A DNA stretch of 64,000 nt. It comes from Xanthocytophaga agilis (GTDB taxonomy: Bacteria > Bacteroidota > Bacteroidia > Cytophagales > 172606-1). The notes beneath the pieces were generated by a model. The model had not been told where the DNA came from and did not search any database. It worked only from the letters and a program-made list of their open reading frames with translations. The translations under genes were made by a program, and so were the position numbers. How positions within the stretch are numbered: position 1 is the first letter of the stretch; every line of letters begins with the position of its first letter. Positions 56,589 through 64,000 of the stretch are shown here, in pieces. The stretch lies in contig NZ_JASJOU010000019.1 of assembly GCF_030068605.1 (NCBI RefSeq), positions 142,408-206,407 on the forward strand. The letters run 5' to 3'.

Positions 56589-57404
56589 ATGAAATACTTA
56601 CTATTACTCTTTATTTCCATTCAGTTAGTATCCTGCAAAACTAAAAAACAACCAGTAGAAAAGATATCACTCTCTGATACAATTGTAAAGTTGAGTCCAC
56701 CAGAGATAATTCAGCAACACCTGAATATAATAGATAGCCTTCGTGCCAATGATGAACCACTAGAAACTGAAAATGAAAGATTAAAACAAACATTAATCCA
56801 TTACAAACATCAATTCTTTCTTATGAAGGATACACTAAATTTTGACTGGCTATATATTGTAAAATCAAAAGATCAAAATTTATGTCTAATCTCATGGGAT
56901 ACCAGAATGGGTGGAAGTATGATTGAGTATGCCACGATGGCATTATTTAAAGATTCAAATAATCAGCTAAAGTCCCGACTGTTGATTGATTCAACAGATA
57001 AGCATCTATCCAACTCATATATGCATTATGATACTATTTATACTGTAAATCAAAAAGATGAAATATTCTACTTAGCCCAGGGATTTGGACAAGGTTCTTC
57101 AAGTCTCCCATGGCAAGAAATAAAGGCATTGGAGATTAAAAACAATAAATTAATAGACCTCAGGATCTTTCCAGATTATAGTCCGGATATATTTGGAGAT
57201 TTTACACCTGGCTTTCAAAACAAGCTCTTTGTCGAATTTGACCTTCATAAATTTGGAGATAATGACAAAGTTCCAGAAATAAGGTTGCAAGACAAAGGAA
57301 AAACAATACTTGTTCCTTTACCAACTCACGAAGAAGGCTTTTCAGGAAAGTACCAAAGACTAATTTTCAAGGATGGCAATTACCATGTAAAACAATATAA
57401 GTGA
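56589..57404 (+). CDS. Lipoprotein of unknown function
   Basis: A 271-residue protein with a lipoprotein signal ending IQLVSCKTKK (Cys16). After a helical Lys/Glu-rich stretch (PPEIIQQHLNIIDSLRANDE; ENERLKQTLIHYKHQF) the rest looks like a beta-rich sensor domain: YIVKSKDQNLCLISWDTRMG, MIEYATMALFKDSNN, YLAQGFGQGSSSLPWQEIKA. No known family. It is the first of three plus-strand genes for small exported proteins, all with separate upstream gaps. Confidence 0.6.
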   Translation: MKYLLLLFISIQLVSCKTKKQPVEKISLSDTIVKLSPPEIIQQHLNIIDSLRANDEPLETENERLKQTLIHYKHQFFLMKDTLNFDWLYIVKSKDQNLCLISWDTRMGGSMIEYATMALFKDSNNQLKSRLLIDSTDKHLSNSYMHYDTIYTVNQKDEIFYLAQGFGQGSSSLPWQEIKALEIKNNKLIDLRIFPDYSPDIFGDFTPGFQNKLFVEFDLHKFGDNDKVPEIRLQDKGKTILVPLPTHEEGFSGKYQRLIFKDGNYHVKQYK

Positions 57405-57741
57405 CACACGTTCTGTTTTCCTTTTAGATCATAACTACCAACTAAAGTTATAAAACACCATCTACTTGTTTATACCAGTATATATTTTTACGAAAATCGT
57501 TTACTACTTTTTCTATATCTTAGTTTTGTTTCCATCAATATTGCCTTACAAAACACTGGAAGTGGAAAACAAAATTGGCAAGCATAGATTTTTCAGAGGT
57601 AAATTTTACTAATAGAGTTACTTTCTCAACCTGATAAAAATTTTAAAAAGAACTTTCAATGTATGAATGACGCTATTTCCTAAACGGGAGGTAACTTTTT
57701 AAATGTAACTTTGAGGCATCAATAACAATACGATTGATTAT
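57405..57741. other. Intergenic region with a diverged repeat arm and promoter candidate
   Basis: 337 bases. Contains the second arm (57564-57607) of the diverged repeat and a TAACTTTG promoter candidate. No gene recognised. Confidence 0.4.
57706..57713 (+). promoter_or_regulatory. Candidate -7 promoter element
   Basis: TAACTTTG fits TAnnTTTG and is 28 bases before the ATG of the secreted-protein gene at 57742. Confidence 0.4.
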
Positions 57742-58245
57742 ATGAAGAAATTTATACTTTTTCCCCTCCTTACATTTCTGTTAACTATTGTATCTGGTTC
57801 AACCAGCATGCTGAATAAACCATTAGATATTTTCGTATTCGAAGTTGAAAGTACAGAAGAATTTAAAGGATTTGGTACTGGTAGCGGTTATACTTATCCA
57901 ATTAAAGGCTACAAGTTTTTTGCTGTTTATATACACTGCACTAATTCTACAGGACAAGACCAACCCATAAATCTGGAAGATATATGTTTGTTGGATTTTG
58001 GAAAGAAGATAAAGTACAAGCCTGACTTCATCATGAAACCGGCTTTGATTACACTTTTCCAAAAGGCAAATAAAACAATTAAAGGCAATGAGTCTCTCTA
58101 CACAAGATTGGTCTATAGCATTCCCAAAGAACTGAAACCCACCCATCTATCTTATAACCAAAATCTTATAGAACTAATACCTGGAGCAGGATTACCTCCT
58201 GAACTAGTGAAACCAGCAGAAGAGCCTAAGAAAGATGGATTTTAA
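57742..58245 (+). CDS. Secreted protein, DUF4352-like fold suspected
   Basis: A 167-residue exported protein (signal peptide to about residue 22, SGSTS). The body alternates beta strands, with FVFEVESTEEFKGFG, YKFFAVYIHCTNSTGQDQPI and NKTIKGNESLYTRLVYSIPK. The pattern of a strand 'KFFAVYIHCTN' followed by a polar 'SLYTRLVYSIP' strand resembles the telokin-like DUF4352 domains of lipoproteins; this is a weak resemblance. The C-terminus is Pro/Glu/Lys-rich. No operon partner. Confidence 0.5.
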   Translation: MKKFILFPLLTFLLTIVSGSTSMLNKPLDIFVFEVESTEEFKGFGTGSGYTYPIKGYKFFAVYIHCTNSTGQDQPINLEDICLLDFGKKIKYKPDFIMKPALITLFQKANKTIKGNESLYTRLVYSIPKELKPTHLSYNQNLIELIPGAGLPPELVKPAEEPKKDGF

Positions 58246-58314
58246 CTGATTCTATCTATTCCAGCATCATGATTGATTGGTAATTAAAATTTTGTAATAT
58301 ATAATCGTATTTGT

Positions 58315-58962
58315 TTGATTCTTTACAGAAGGATTACTATACAAAAACTTTTTCTTCTTGCCTTTATAGTCCTGTGTATAAATTATCAATCATATTCACA
58401 GAGATTTACTCTGGAGAAACCAGATTCAACAAATATATATTATCAGATTATCACACAAAGAACCAAACAGCTAAAGTTAAAAAAACTAGAACAAGGAAGC
58501 CCTAAAGCGGAAATCAGGCTTTGGACTATCTTTGAGCTCAGATACTTCAATGATCTTGTTGTATTATCTCAAAATGATACTTCCTGGCAGGCACTTTATT
58601 ATCCTCATATTTCTATACCTGGCACAAAAAATACTTCGGATACACTAAAATCTGTTATAGTATCTCTTCATCCTGTTAATGGGTGGAATATGTTACTAAA
58701 GACGCTACATGATAACCATGTGTTCTCATTACCAGATATGGATAAGATCAATAGACTCGTTGATAATTGGGCGGATGGTACTACCTACATTGTTGAAGTT
58801 GCAACTCCTACAATGTATCGTTTCTATAGATATCATCTACCAGAGGAATTTTCGAATGAATTTCAGCAGGCACAGCAGATGGTCAATATAGTCAGTGCAG
58901 TAGAAGAAACATTTATGCTAAAAAAACAGAGGAAAAAACAGGAAAGACTATTAAGAAAATAA
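58315..58962 (+). CDS. Secreted protein of unknown function (TTG start)
   Basis: The frame starts with TTG at 58315; no in-frame ATG or GTG lies between the upstream stop (58285) and the signal peptide, so TTG is the best choice. The signal peptide is evident (LFLLAFIVLCINYQSYSQ). The 215-residue product is hydrophobic-polar mixed, with a helical tail very rich in Lys, Arg and Gln (MLKKQRKKQERLLRK). No family recognised. It follows the gene at 57742 by 69 bases and could be cotranscribed with it. Confidence 0.55.
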   Translation: MILYRRITIQKLFLLAFIVLCINYQSYSQRFTLEKPDSTNIYYQIITQRTKQLKLKKLEQGSPKAEIRLWTIFELRYFNDLVVLSQNDTSWQALYYPHISIPGTKNTSDTLKSVIVSLHPVNGWNMLLKTLHDNHVFSLPDMDKINRLVDNWADGTTYIVEVATPTMYRFYRYHLPEEFSNEFQQAQQMVNIVSAVEETFMLKKQRKKQERLLRK

Positions 58963-59040
58963 AAGAAAATTATACACACTTCTTATGCCACATTGTTGGC
59001 GTCACAGAAAGACTTGCATACAATTCACGACAGCAGAATA

Positions 59041-59230
59041 TTTGCGGTGAATTCCAATCAGATTTTGTTTTTGCGGTGAGTTATGCGCAAACAAAAAAAT
59101 GATCGGAGTTGCGGTCAAAATAAAAATTGCTGTGAATAAAACGCAATCTCTTCATTGAATAAACAAACTGGATTATTTTTACTAAAAATCTTTTGCAGTA
59201 AACTATGCGCAGACAGAATCTTCTCTTCAA
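59041..59230 (+). repeat. Intergenic repeat, copy 2
   Basis: This copy is the plus-strand counterpart of 36361-36645. It shares TTTGCGGTGAATTCCAATCA-like text, TTGCGGTGAG plus TTATGCGCAA, TGATCGGAGTT, TTCTTCATTGA-like and TATGCGCAGA. It lacks the extra internal repetition present in copy 1. Confidence 0.75.
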
Positions 59231-59271
59231 AGACAACTACAAACTTTATTTACATTTGGATTAGACCATAA

Positions 59272-59315
59272 CATACTATTGTGTTTGTTTATTCCAAACG
59301 CAATAGTATGGTTTT
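59272..59315. terminator. Long hairpin between convergent genes
   Basis: A 16-bp stem with one T-G pair (59272-59287 with 59295-59310; CATACTATTG and CAATAGTATG ends) is followed by GTTTTAG on the plus strand. It probably terminates transcription from the left; on the minus strand no T-run follows. Confidence 0.6.
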
Positions 59316-59320
59316 AGTAT

Positions 59321-59977
59321 TTATTTCTTACCCCAGAATAAAGCTACACATCCCTGTACCTCAACACCAAACTCACGATATCTTTTCGATAAACTTTGTC
59401 GCAGGCTTTGCAAATCATCTTGTGTATTACTGAAAATACCTTTCTTGTTATATATACTCATCAACTTTCTGGCAGGATATCCTCGTTTCACATCACCCTG
59501 TAAAATGGTTGATCCAAATAGAACACCGTTTTCATTCAGTAAGGGATGCAAATAATCCAGTAAAACTGCCTTTTGAGAAAGAGGACCTGGCAAACAATGA
59601 AACAAATAATTTATGGAGATAGAGTCAAAAGAAGCAATGCTTTGTGTTACAGGCTCAAGCACATTGTGTTTATATGTTTCCGGTTTATAACGGTTAATGC
59701 GTGCGGCTGCGGCATGTAAGCTGTTCTCATTCAGATCCATCAAAGCTACCCGAGGATTAGCAACAGGAAACTTGCAACGATCCAGAAAATAGCCTGTACC
59801 TACTCCTACATCCAGATGATTGGCTGAAACATGCTGATTAAATAGTGACAATATCCTAGAAGATGGACACTTCCAGATAAATGAATTGGAAATACCCAAT
59901 ACCCATATGTCATATATGGACAATACAGAGCGAGAATAAATGGCCTGACCGGCAATGACTTCTTCAGATGTTTTCAT
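59321..59977 (-). CDS. Class I SAM-dependent methyltransferase
   Basis: A 218-residue protein from the ATG at 59977; four extra residues from an upstream ATG are unlikely. The SAM-binding motif I is LDVGVGTG at about residues 55-62, motif II ALMDLNENSL near 83, and the later motif FDSISINYLFHCLPG near 120. A helix bundle (AIYSRSVLSIYDIWVLGI) precedes the fold. Relatives methylate small molecules or proteins; the substrate is unknown. A candidate promoter (TACTTTTG on the minus strand, 60014-60021) lies upstream. Confidence 0.85.
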   Translation of the reverse strand: MKTSEEVIAGQAIYSRSVLSIYDIWVLGISNSFIWKCPSSRILSLFNQHVSANHLDVGVGTGYFLDRCKFPVANPRVALMDLNENSLHAAAARINRYKPETYKHNVLEPVTQSIASFDSISINYLFHCLPGPLSQKAVLLDYLHPLLNENGVLFGSTILQGDVKRGYPARKLMSIYNKKGIFSNTQDDLQSLRQSLSKRYREFGVEVQGCVALFWGKK

Positions 59978-60013
59978 ACAGGCTGCCAAACTAGTTCATT
60001 TTAGGCAAACATT

Positions 60014-60021
60014 CAAAAGTA
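60014..60021 (-). promoter_or_regulatory. Candidate -7 promoter element of the methyltransferase gene
   Basis: Read on the minus strand this is TACTTTTG, a match to TAnnTTTG, 37 bases before the ATG at 59977. No -33 element was recognised. Confidence 0.35.
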
Positions 60022-60109
60022 TAGCTAATGGATACTTTTTTCGTAAGTATTGGGTGATATATATACTCATTTCCGATTAATCTATATATCAATCTAAAAT
60101 AGTATCCTT

Positions 60110-60490
60110 ATGCAATCAAATTCTTCAAAACTACCCATAACATCCGAAGAGAAGGAGCTCATTCTTGCAGCCTATCAAGCATTTAATGCCCGTAATGTAG
60201 ATACGGCTTTAACTCTCATGACACCTGATGTGCACTGGCCCAATGGCATGGAAGGAGGTTATGTATACGGCCCCGCAGAAGTAAAGAGTTATTGGTTAAG
60301 ACAATGGACTATGATCAACCCTACAGTACAGCCTTCTAGTATACATAAAGACAACACTGGACGAATAGTTGTAGAAGTACATCAGGTGGTGAAGGATTTG
60401 TCTGGTAATCACTTACAGGATAAAATGCTTTACCATCTATATACTTTAACAGAAGGATTGATTAAACACATGGAAATACGTGAGTTATGA
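60110..60490 (+). CDS. NTF2-like (SnoaL-type) protein
   Basis: A 126-residue protein with the compact NTF2-like fold: helix KELILAAYQAFNARNVDTAL, then the conserved LMTPDVHWPNGMEGG with Asp and Trp lining the pocket, and the final strands IVVEVHQVV and LYTLTEGLIKHMEI. Such proteins include ketosteroid isomerase-like enzymes and simple binding proteins. No signal peptide, so probably cytosolic. Substrate unknown. Confidence 0.8.
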   Translation: MQSNSSKLPITSEEKELILAAYQAFNARNVDTALTLMTPDVHWPNGMEGGYVYGPAEVKSYWLRQWTMINPTVQPSSIHKDNTGRIVVEVHQVVKDLSGNHLQDKMLYHLYTLTEGLIKHMEIREL

Positions 60491-60580
60491 TCTATAAACT
60501 TTCAACTTATGCATTATGCTTCATAAGACATTGATTTACCAGCTATCTCTGCTTATACACTAAAAACAGTATTTGTCAGC

Positions 60581-60617
60581 TGTTCACAAGCGAACATATC
60601 CTGTCCGCTTGTGAACA
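60581..60617. promoter_or_regulatory. Perfect 12-bp inverted repeat, operator candidate
   Basis: TGTTCACAAGCG (60581-60592) and its exact complement CGCTTGTGAACA (60606-60617) are separated by 13 bases, with three further pairs inside. There is no T-run after it, so it is more likely a binding site or leader hairpin than a terminator. It lies about 140 bases before the permease gene. Confidence 0.45.
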
Positions 60618-60755
60618 ATACATGCAAGGTAAATTTATCAAAATCCCTATTTCAGACTATAAATACAGGTTGCAAGCAAATGGCAATGCATTTGTAATGC
60701 ATTAGAAGACCAGAAATTGTTCTATCTGTTAAATCATTTATAATCTGAAAATTCT

Positions 60756-63137
60756 ATGCTAAAAAACTATCTCAAAACTGCCTGGCGAAATCTTGTAAAA
60801 GACAAGACGCATTCCTTTATTAATGTGATGGGTTTATCTATTGGCATGGCTGTAGCGATGGCAATAGGTTTATGGATGTATGATGAAGTTTCTTATAATA
60901 AAAGTTTCAAGAACTATGATCGGATAGCACAAGTAATTCAGAATCTGAACAACAACGGAGAAGTGCAAACCTGGTGGGCAGTACCCTATCCACTGGCAGA
61001 GGAGTTGCGCACAAATTATAGTAGTGACTTTAAGCATATTGCCATGGCAGTAAACTGGGGAGAACATCTGCTCACCATTGGAGATAAAAAGCTAAAGCAA
61101 ACAGGAGGTTTCTTCGAAAAAGAGATGCCAGATATATTTACAATTGCTATGCAGAGAGGAAGTCACAACTCCTTACAGGATCCTTCTTCTATACTCATTT
61201 CTGCTTCTGCAGCCAAGTCCTATTTTGGAGACGGAGAGGCACTCAATAAATCAATTCAGATAGATAAGTTACCACCTGTTAAAGTAGCTGGTATATATGA
61301 GGACTTCCCACAAAACTCAACCTTTGCCAACCTCCACTTTATCGCCTCCTGGGATTTCTATTACAAGAACAGTGACATACAGAAAATGCAGGACCCATGG
61401 CGCCCCAACTTCACCAGCTTATTTGTTGAGCTAAATGAGAATGCAGACATAGACGCCGTAAATCAAAGAATACGGGATGCCAAACTGAGAAAGATAAATT
61501 CTGAACTACAAAAGAAAAAACCTGCCTTATTTCTGATGCCGATGAGTGGATGGCATCTGTATTCTGAGTTTAAAAACGGAGTTAATACCGGAGGTGCTAT
61601 ACAATATGTATGGATGTTCGGCATTATAGGTGGGTTTGTATTATTGTTGGCTTGCATCAATTTTATGAATCTGTCAACTGCCAGAAGTGAGAAACGTGCC
61701 AAGGAAGTGGGTATTCGCAAAGCCATTGGATCACTACGAAATCAATTGATTGCTCAATTTTTTAGTGAATCTTTTCTGACGGTTCTTTTTGCTTTTGTAT
61801 TATCAACCTTGTTTGTCCGGTTTTCTCTTTCATTCTTTAATGAAATAGCAGACAAGCAGATGCAAATGCCCTGGAATAGTGTAATTTTCTGGTTAATCTG
61901 TTCTCTATTTGTCCTTATTACAGCTCTGATATCTGGTAGTTATCCAGCTGCTTATCTATCTTCCTTTAAACCAGTAAAAGTCCTGAAAGGAACTTTTAAA
62001 GCGGGTCGCAATGCAGCAATTCCACGTAAAGTGTTAATGGTAGTGCAATTTACTGTTTCCGTTACCCTTATCATTGGCACAATTGTAGTCTATCAGCAAA
62101 TACAGTTTGCCAAGGATAGGCCTGTAGGTTACTCCAGAGCTAACCTTCTCCAGATTTCCACCTCAGGAGATGCCATCCATTCCCATTTCAATGCAGTAAA
62201 AGACGAATTACTACAATCTGGCGTCATTACCCATATAGCAGAGTCAGAAAGTCCTACTACGGATATCTGGAATACAACAAGTGGTGTGAAATGGCCGGGT
62301 AAAGATCCTAACCTGTCCACTGACTTTGGGGTTCTTTCTATCTCTTTCGACTATGGAAAAACCATTGGATGGCAGATAAAAGAAGGACGAGACTTCTCTC
62401 AAAAATTCACTACTGACTCTTCGGCTGTAATTTTGAATGAAACAGCAGTTCGCTTTATGAATTTAAAAAATCCTATAGGTCAAACCATAACCTGGTGGGA
62501 TCAACCATTAAAAGTGATCGGCGTGGTACACGACATGGTTATGGGTTCTCCCTATTCAGAGGCAAAACCAAGTATTTATGGTATTCTGAATTATCCGGGA
62601 AACCTGAACATTCTTAAACTTAATCCCAAAATAAGTGCAGTTGAAGCCTTAAATAAAATAGAACCACTTTATAAAAAATTCAATCCAGACCAACCATTTG
62701 AGTACAGCTTTGTAGATGATGACTATGCCAAGAAGTTTGGCAATGAGGAACGAGTTGGAAAGCTGGCAAACATCTTTGCTGTATTAGCTATCATTATTTC
62801 CTGTCTGGGATTATTTGGACTTACTTCATTTGTCGCCGAACAACGAAAAAAAGAAATTGGAGTACGAAAGGTATTGGGAGCCTCTGTATGGAATGTATGG
62901 AGTTTATTGTCAAAAGACTTTCTGGTACTGTTTGGAATTTCCTTCCTGATTGCAATCCCATTATCTTCTTACTTTATGCAAAACTGGCTGCAAAACTATA
63001 CCTATAGAACCTCACTCTCCTGGTTTATTTTTGTAGCAGCAGGTATAGGTTCATTAAGTATCACACTACTGGTAGTAAGCTTTCAGGCCATACGTGCAGC
63101 CATTGCGAATCCTGTCAGGAGTTTACGTACCGAATAA
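60756..63137 (+). CDS. MacB/FtsX-type ABC transporter permease
   Basis: A 793-residue permease with two MacB-type halves. TM1 (SFINVMGLSIGMAVAMAIGL, about 20-40) is followed by a large periplasmic MacB_PCD domain, then three TMs with the FtsX signature (EKRAKEVGIRKAIGSLRNQL about residue 310). After TM5 (VLMVVQFTVSVTLIIGTIVV) a second periplasmic domain and the second FtsX unit (EQRKKEIGVRKVLGASVWNV) with three TMs complete it. No ATPase gene is adjacent, which is common for this Bacteroidota permease group. It probably exports a peptide, lipoprotein or antimicrobial. Confidence 0.93.
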   Translation: MLKNYLKTAWRNLVKDKTHSFINVMGLSIGMAVAMAIGLWMYDEVSYNKSFKNYDRIAQVIQNLNNNGEVQTWWAVPYPLAEELRTNYSSDFKHIAMAVNWGEHLLTIGDKKLKQTGGFFEKEMPDIFTIAMQRGSHNSLQDPSSILISASAAKSYFGDGEALNKSIQIDKLPPVKVAGIYEDFPQNSTFANLHFIASWDFYYKNSDIQKMQDPWRPNFTSLFVELNENADIDAVNQRIRDAKLRKINSELQKKKPALFLMPMSGWHLYSEFKNGVNTGGAIQYVWMFGIIGGFVLLLACINFMNLSTARSEKRAKEVGIRKAIGSLRNQLIAQFFSESFLTVLFAFVLSTLFVRFSLSFFNEIADKQMQMPWNSVIFWLICSLFVLITALISGSYPAAYLSSFKPVKVLKGTFKAGRNAAIPRKVLMVVQFTVSVTLIIGTIVVYQQIQFAKDRPVGYSRANLLQISTSGDAIHSHFNAVKDELLQSGVITHIAESESPTTDIWNTTSGVKWPGKDPNLSTDFGVLSISFDYGKTIGWQIKEGRDFSQKFTTDSSAVILNETAVRFMNLKNPIGQTITWWDQPLKVIGVVHDMVMGSPYSEAKPSIYGILNYPGNLNILKLNPKISAVEALNKIEPLYKKFNPDQPFEYSFVDDDYAKKFGNEERVGKLANIFAVLAIIISCLGLFGLTSFVAEQRKKEIGVRKVLGASVWNVWSLLSKDFLVLFGISFLIAIPLSSYFMQNWLQNYTYRTSLSWFIFVAAGIGSLSITLLVVSFQAIRAAIANPVRSLRTE

Positions 63138-63140
63138 AAG

Positions 63141-63185
63141 AAAGAAAAAGTCTTCCTGCATGATATATATGTCATGCAGGAAGAC
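63141..63185 (-). terminator. Orphan minus-strand terminator
   Basis: The 14-bp stem GTCTTCCTGCATGA (63150-63163) with TCATGCAGGAAGAC (63172-63185) is followed on the minus strand by TTTTTCTTTC. The T-run belongs to a minus-strand transcript, but no intact minus-strand gene lies to the right; it fits the efflux-gene relic at 63198-63284. Confidence 0.75.
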
Positions 63186-63197
63186 AAATAAATAGTT

Positions 63198-63284
63198 TTA
63201 TTTCCAACCTCCTCCCAATGCTCTATATAAATTCACAGATGCAATGTGTAGACGCTTATTGGTGGATTTGTATAGACAACTATT
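63198..63284 (-). pseudogene. 3' relic of an efflux outer-membrane factor gene (OprM/NodT type)
   Basis: On the minus strand the last 28 codons before a TAA at 63198-63200 read ...STNKRLHIASVNLYRALGGGWK. The ending 'LYRALGGGW' is the hallmark C-terminus of RND-type efflux outer-membrane lipoproteins. An in-frame TGA at 63285-63287 closes the frame on the other side, so only the tail remains. A good terminator follows at the expected distance. No other part of the gene was found in this window. Confidence 0.6.
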
Positions 63285-63351
63285 TCATAAGCTCTTTTGA
63301 CAAACAAAGGTATAGTGCTGCACAAATGCAATTTTGTCAATATATTGCCTT

Positions 63352-63894
63352 ATGGTTGATTTACAAACATATGCTCCAGTTCAGCTTTCATCAGTAGTAA
63401 AATCTTTCTGGAGCCTTCAGGTTTCAGATACAGCTAATCTGCCTTATGTCGAAAATATCATTCCAGACGGGCACCAGGAAATCATTTTTCACCTGTCTGC
63501 AAGTACAGCCAAACGATCTACGGAGCAACTGGAATGGATTACTGAACCGGATGCATTTTTTGCAGGGCAAACACGATCTCCTTACTCATTAGAATTACGT
63601 CCCGGCTCTTTGTTGTATGGTATTCGCTTTCACCCTCACACGATGTATAATCTGTTTAAGTTTCCAGCTAGTCTGATTACAGATACGATTGTTTCTCTAC
63701 ATGATATTCCCCAAGCCAAACTGCTACATGTCTGCCTGACGGAAGATCCCCGGCAAACATTCCTGAACTTTGAAAATACCTTAACCAATTTATGCAATCG
63801 TATCTATAAAACATCTCTTCCATTTCAGTACGTAGATTATACTATACAGCAAATCATTACACATAGAGGGAATTATACTACTAGACAATTTTAA
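63352..63894 (+). pseudogene. AraC-family regulator truncated before its HTH domain
   Basis: The sequence from the ATG at 63352 (a TTG six codons earlier is less likely) gives the sensor part of an AraC-type regulator of the DUF6597-containing group: VVKSFWSLQV, IIPDGHQEIIFHLS, FAGQTRSPYSLELRPGSLLY, GIRFHPHTMYNLF. It reaches the linker YVDYTIQQIITHRGNYTTRQ, where the DNA-binding HTH (expected to continue LSQ...) should begin, but after Phe180 a TAA follows. The break coincides with a different open frame on the opposite strand. The protein as it stands would lack DNA binding. Confidence 0.65.
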
Positions 63895-64000
63895 AAATAG
63901 TTGATTTTTTAGGAAAGCGCTTGAGCAGATACTCTCGAAAATCGACTAGACAAGTGAGCTTTTCTTTGAGTTTTTGTAGCCCATCACGAAAAACAGACAC
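63881..64000 (-). mobile_element. Possible 3' end of an insertion-sequence transposase (partial)
   Basis: Reading the minus strand from the right edge gives 39 codons of an open frame ending at the TAG at 63881: it is basic and helical (LQKLKEKLTCLVDFREYLL, then KRFPKKSTIFKIV). Such tails are typical of DDE transposases, and the frame begins exactly where the AraC gene on the other strand is broken. No terminal inverted repeat can be judged because the element runs off the right edge. The family is not identified. Confidence 0.4.

Larger units (their letters stand above)
58963..59320. other. Intergenic region holding repeat copy 2
   Basis: 358 bases between convergent genes. The core 59041-59230 belongs to the repeat family; the end holds the hairpin at 59272-59310. 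Confidence 0.6.

Noticed and set aside
1..64000. CRISPR arrays, tRNA or rRNA genes, prophage or toxin-antitoxin modules
   Set aside because: No regular spaced repeats, no tRNA-like cloverleaf with the usual conserved arms and no phage structural genes were seen while reading the window.

Overview
The window looks like chromosome from a member of the Bacteroidota, most likely a Cytophagales-type soil or aquatic glycan degrader. The evidence is two SusC/SusD pairs, a FecR/ECF-sigma switch, a protein with a type IX secretion C-terminal sorting domain, many lipobox proteins, AT-rich intergenic DNA and TAnnTTTG-type promoter elements. This placement comes from gene families only. No rRNA, tRNA or CRISPR array was seen.

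Layout. 1-9 kb: the start of a dehydrogenase-like lipoprotein (cut by the left edge), a long intergenic stretch with RNA-like folding, a T9SS-sorted propeller protein and several secreted or lipoproteins, including a TPR lipoprotein. 8.4-10 kb: an AraC regulator and an SDR oxidoreductase. 10.3-13.6 kb: a tightly packed, overlapping five-gene operon of membrane proteins, a metallophosphoesterase and an SRPBCC-like membrane protein, with no recognised pathway. 13.8-26.4 kb: a polysaccharide utilisation locus on the minus strand (GH29 fucosidase, alpha/beta-hydrolase, GH35 beta-galactosidase, SusD, STN-bearing SusC, FecR). Its ECF sigma gene is transcribed divergently. 27-31 kb: an AraC regulator and the lutABC L-lactate oxidation operon. 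31-40.4 kb: GH125 mannosidase, GH39-like hydrolase, a DUF6600-type secreted protein, an S9 peptidase and a second GH29. 40.8-44.3 kb: a P2-type cation ATPase and a GrpB-family protein. 44.4-52.8 kb: a second SusD/SusC pair without sigma/FecR, divergent from a GH20 beta-hexosaminidase. 52.9-60 kb: an accessory-looking stretch of small secreted proteins and lipoproteins, a leucine-rich-repeat protein, a 5'-truncated gene and repeats. 60-64 kb: an NTF2-like protein, an orphan FtsX/MacB-type permease, the 3' relic of an efflux outer-membrane gene, and an AraC gene cut off next to what looks like a transposase end.

How the genes work together. The fucosidases, beta-galactosidase, beta-hexosaminidase, GH125 mannosidase and esterase/peptidase could jointly strip a fucosylated galactose/GlcNAc/mannose-containing glycan or glycoprotein, with the two SusCD complexes importing products. 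The substrate is inferred, not shown.

The least explained items are the structured RNA candidate near 1.26-1.44 kb, a two-copy intergenic repeat family (36.36-36.65 kb and inverted at 59.04-59.23 kb), frameshifted or truncated gene relics near 32.6, 56.2 and 63.2 kb, and the membrane-protein operon at 10.3-13.6 kb.
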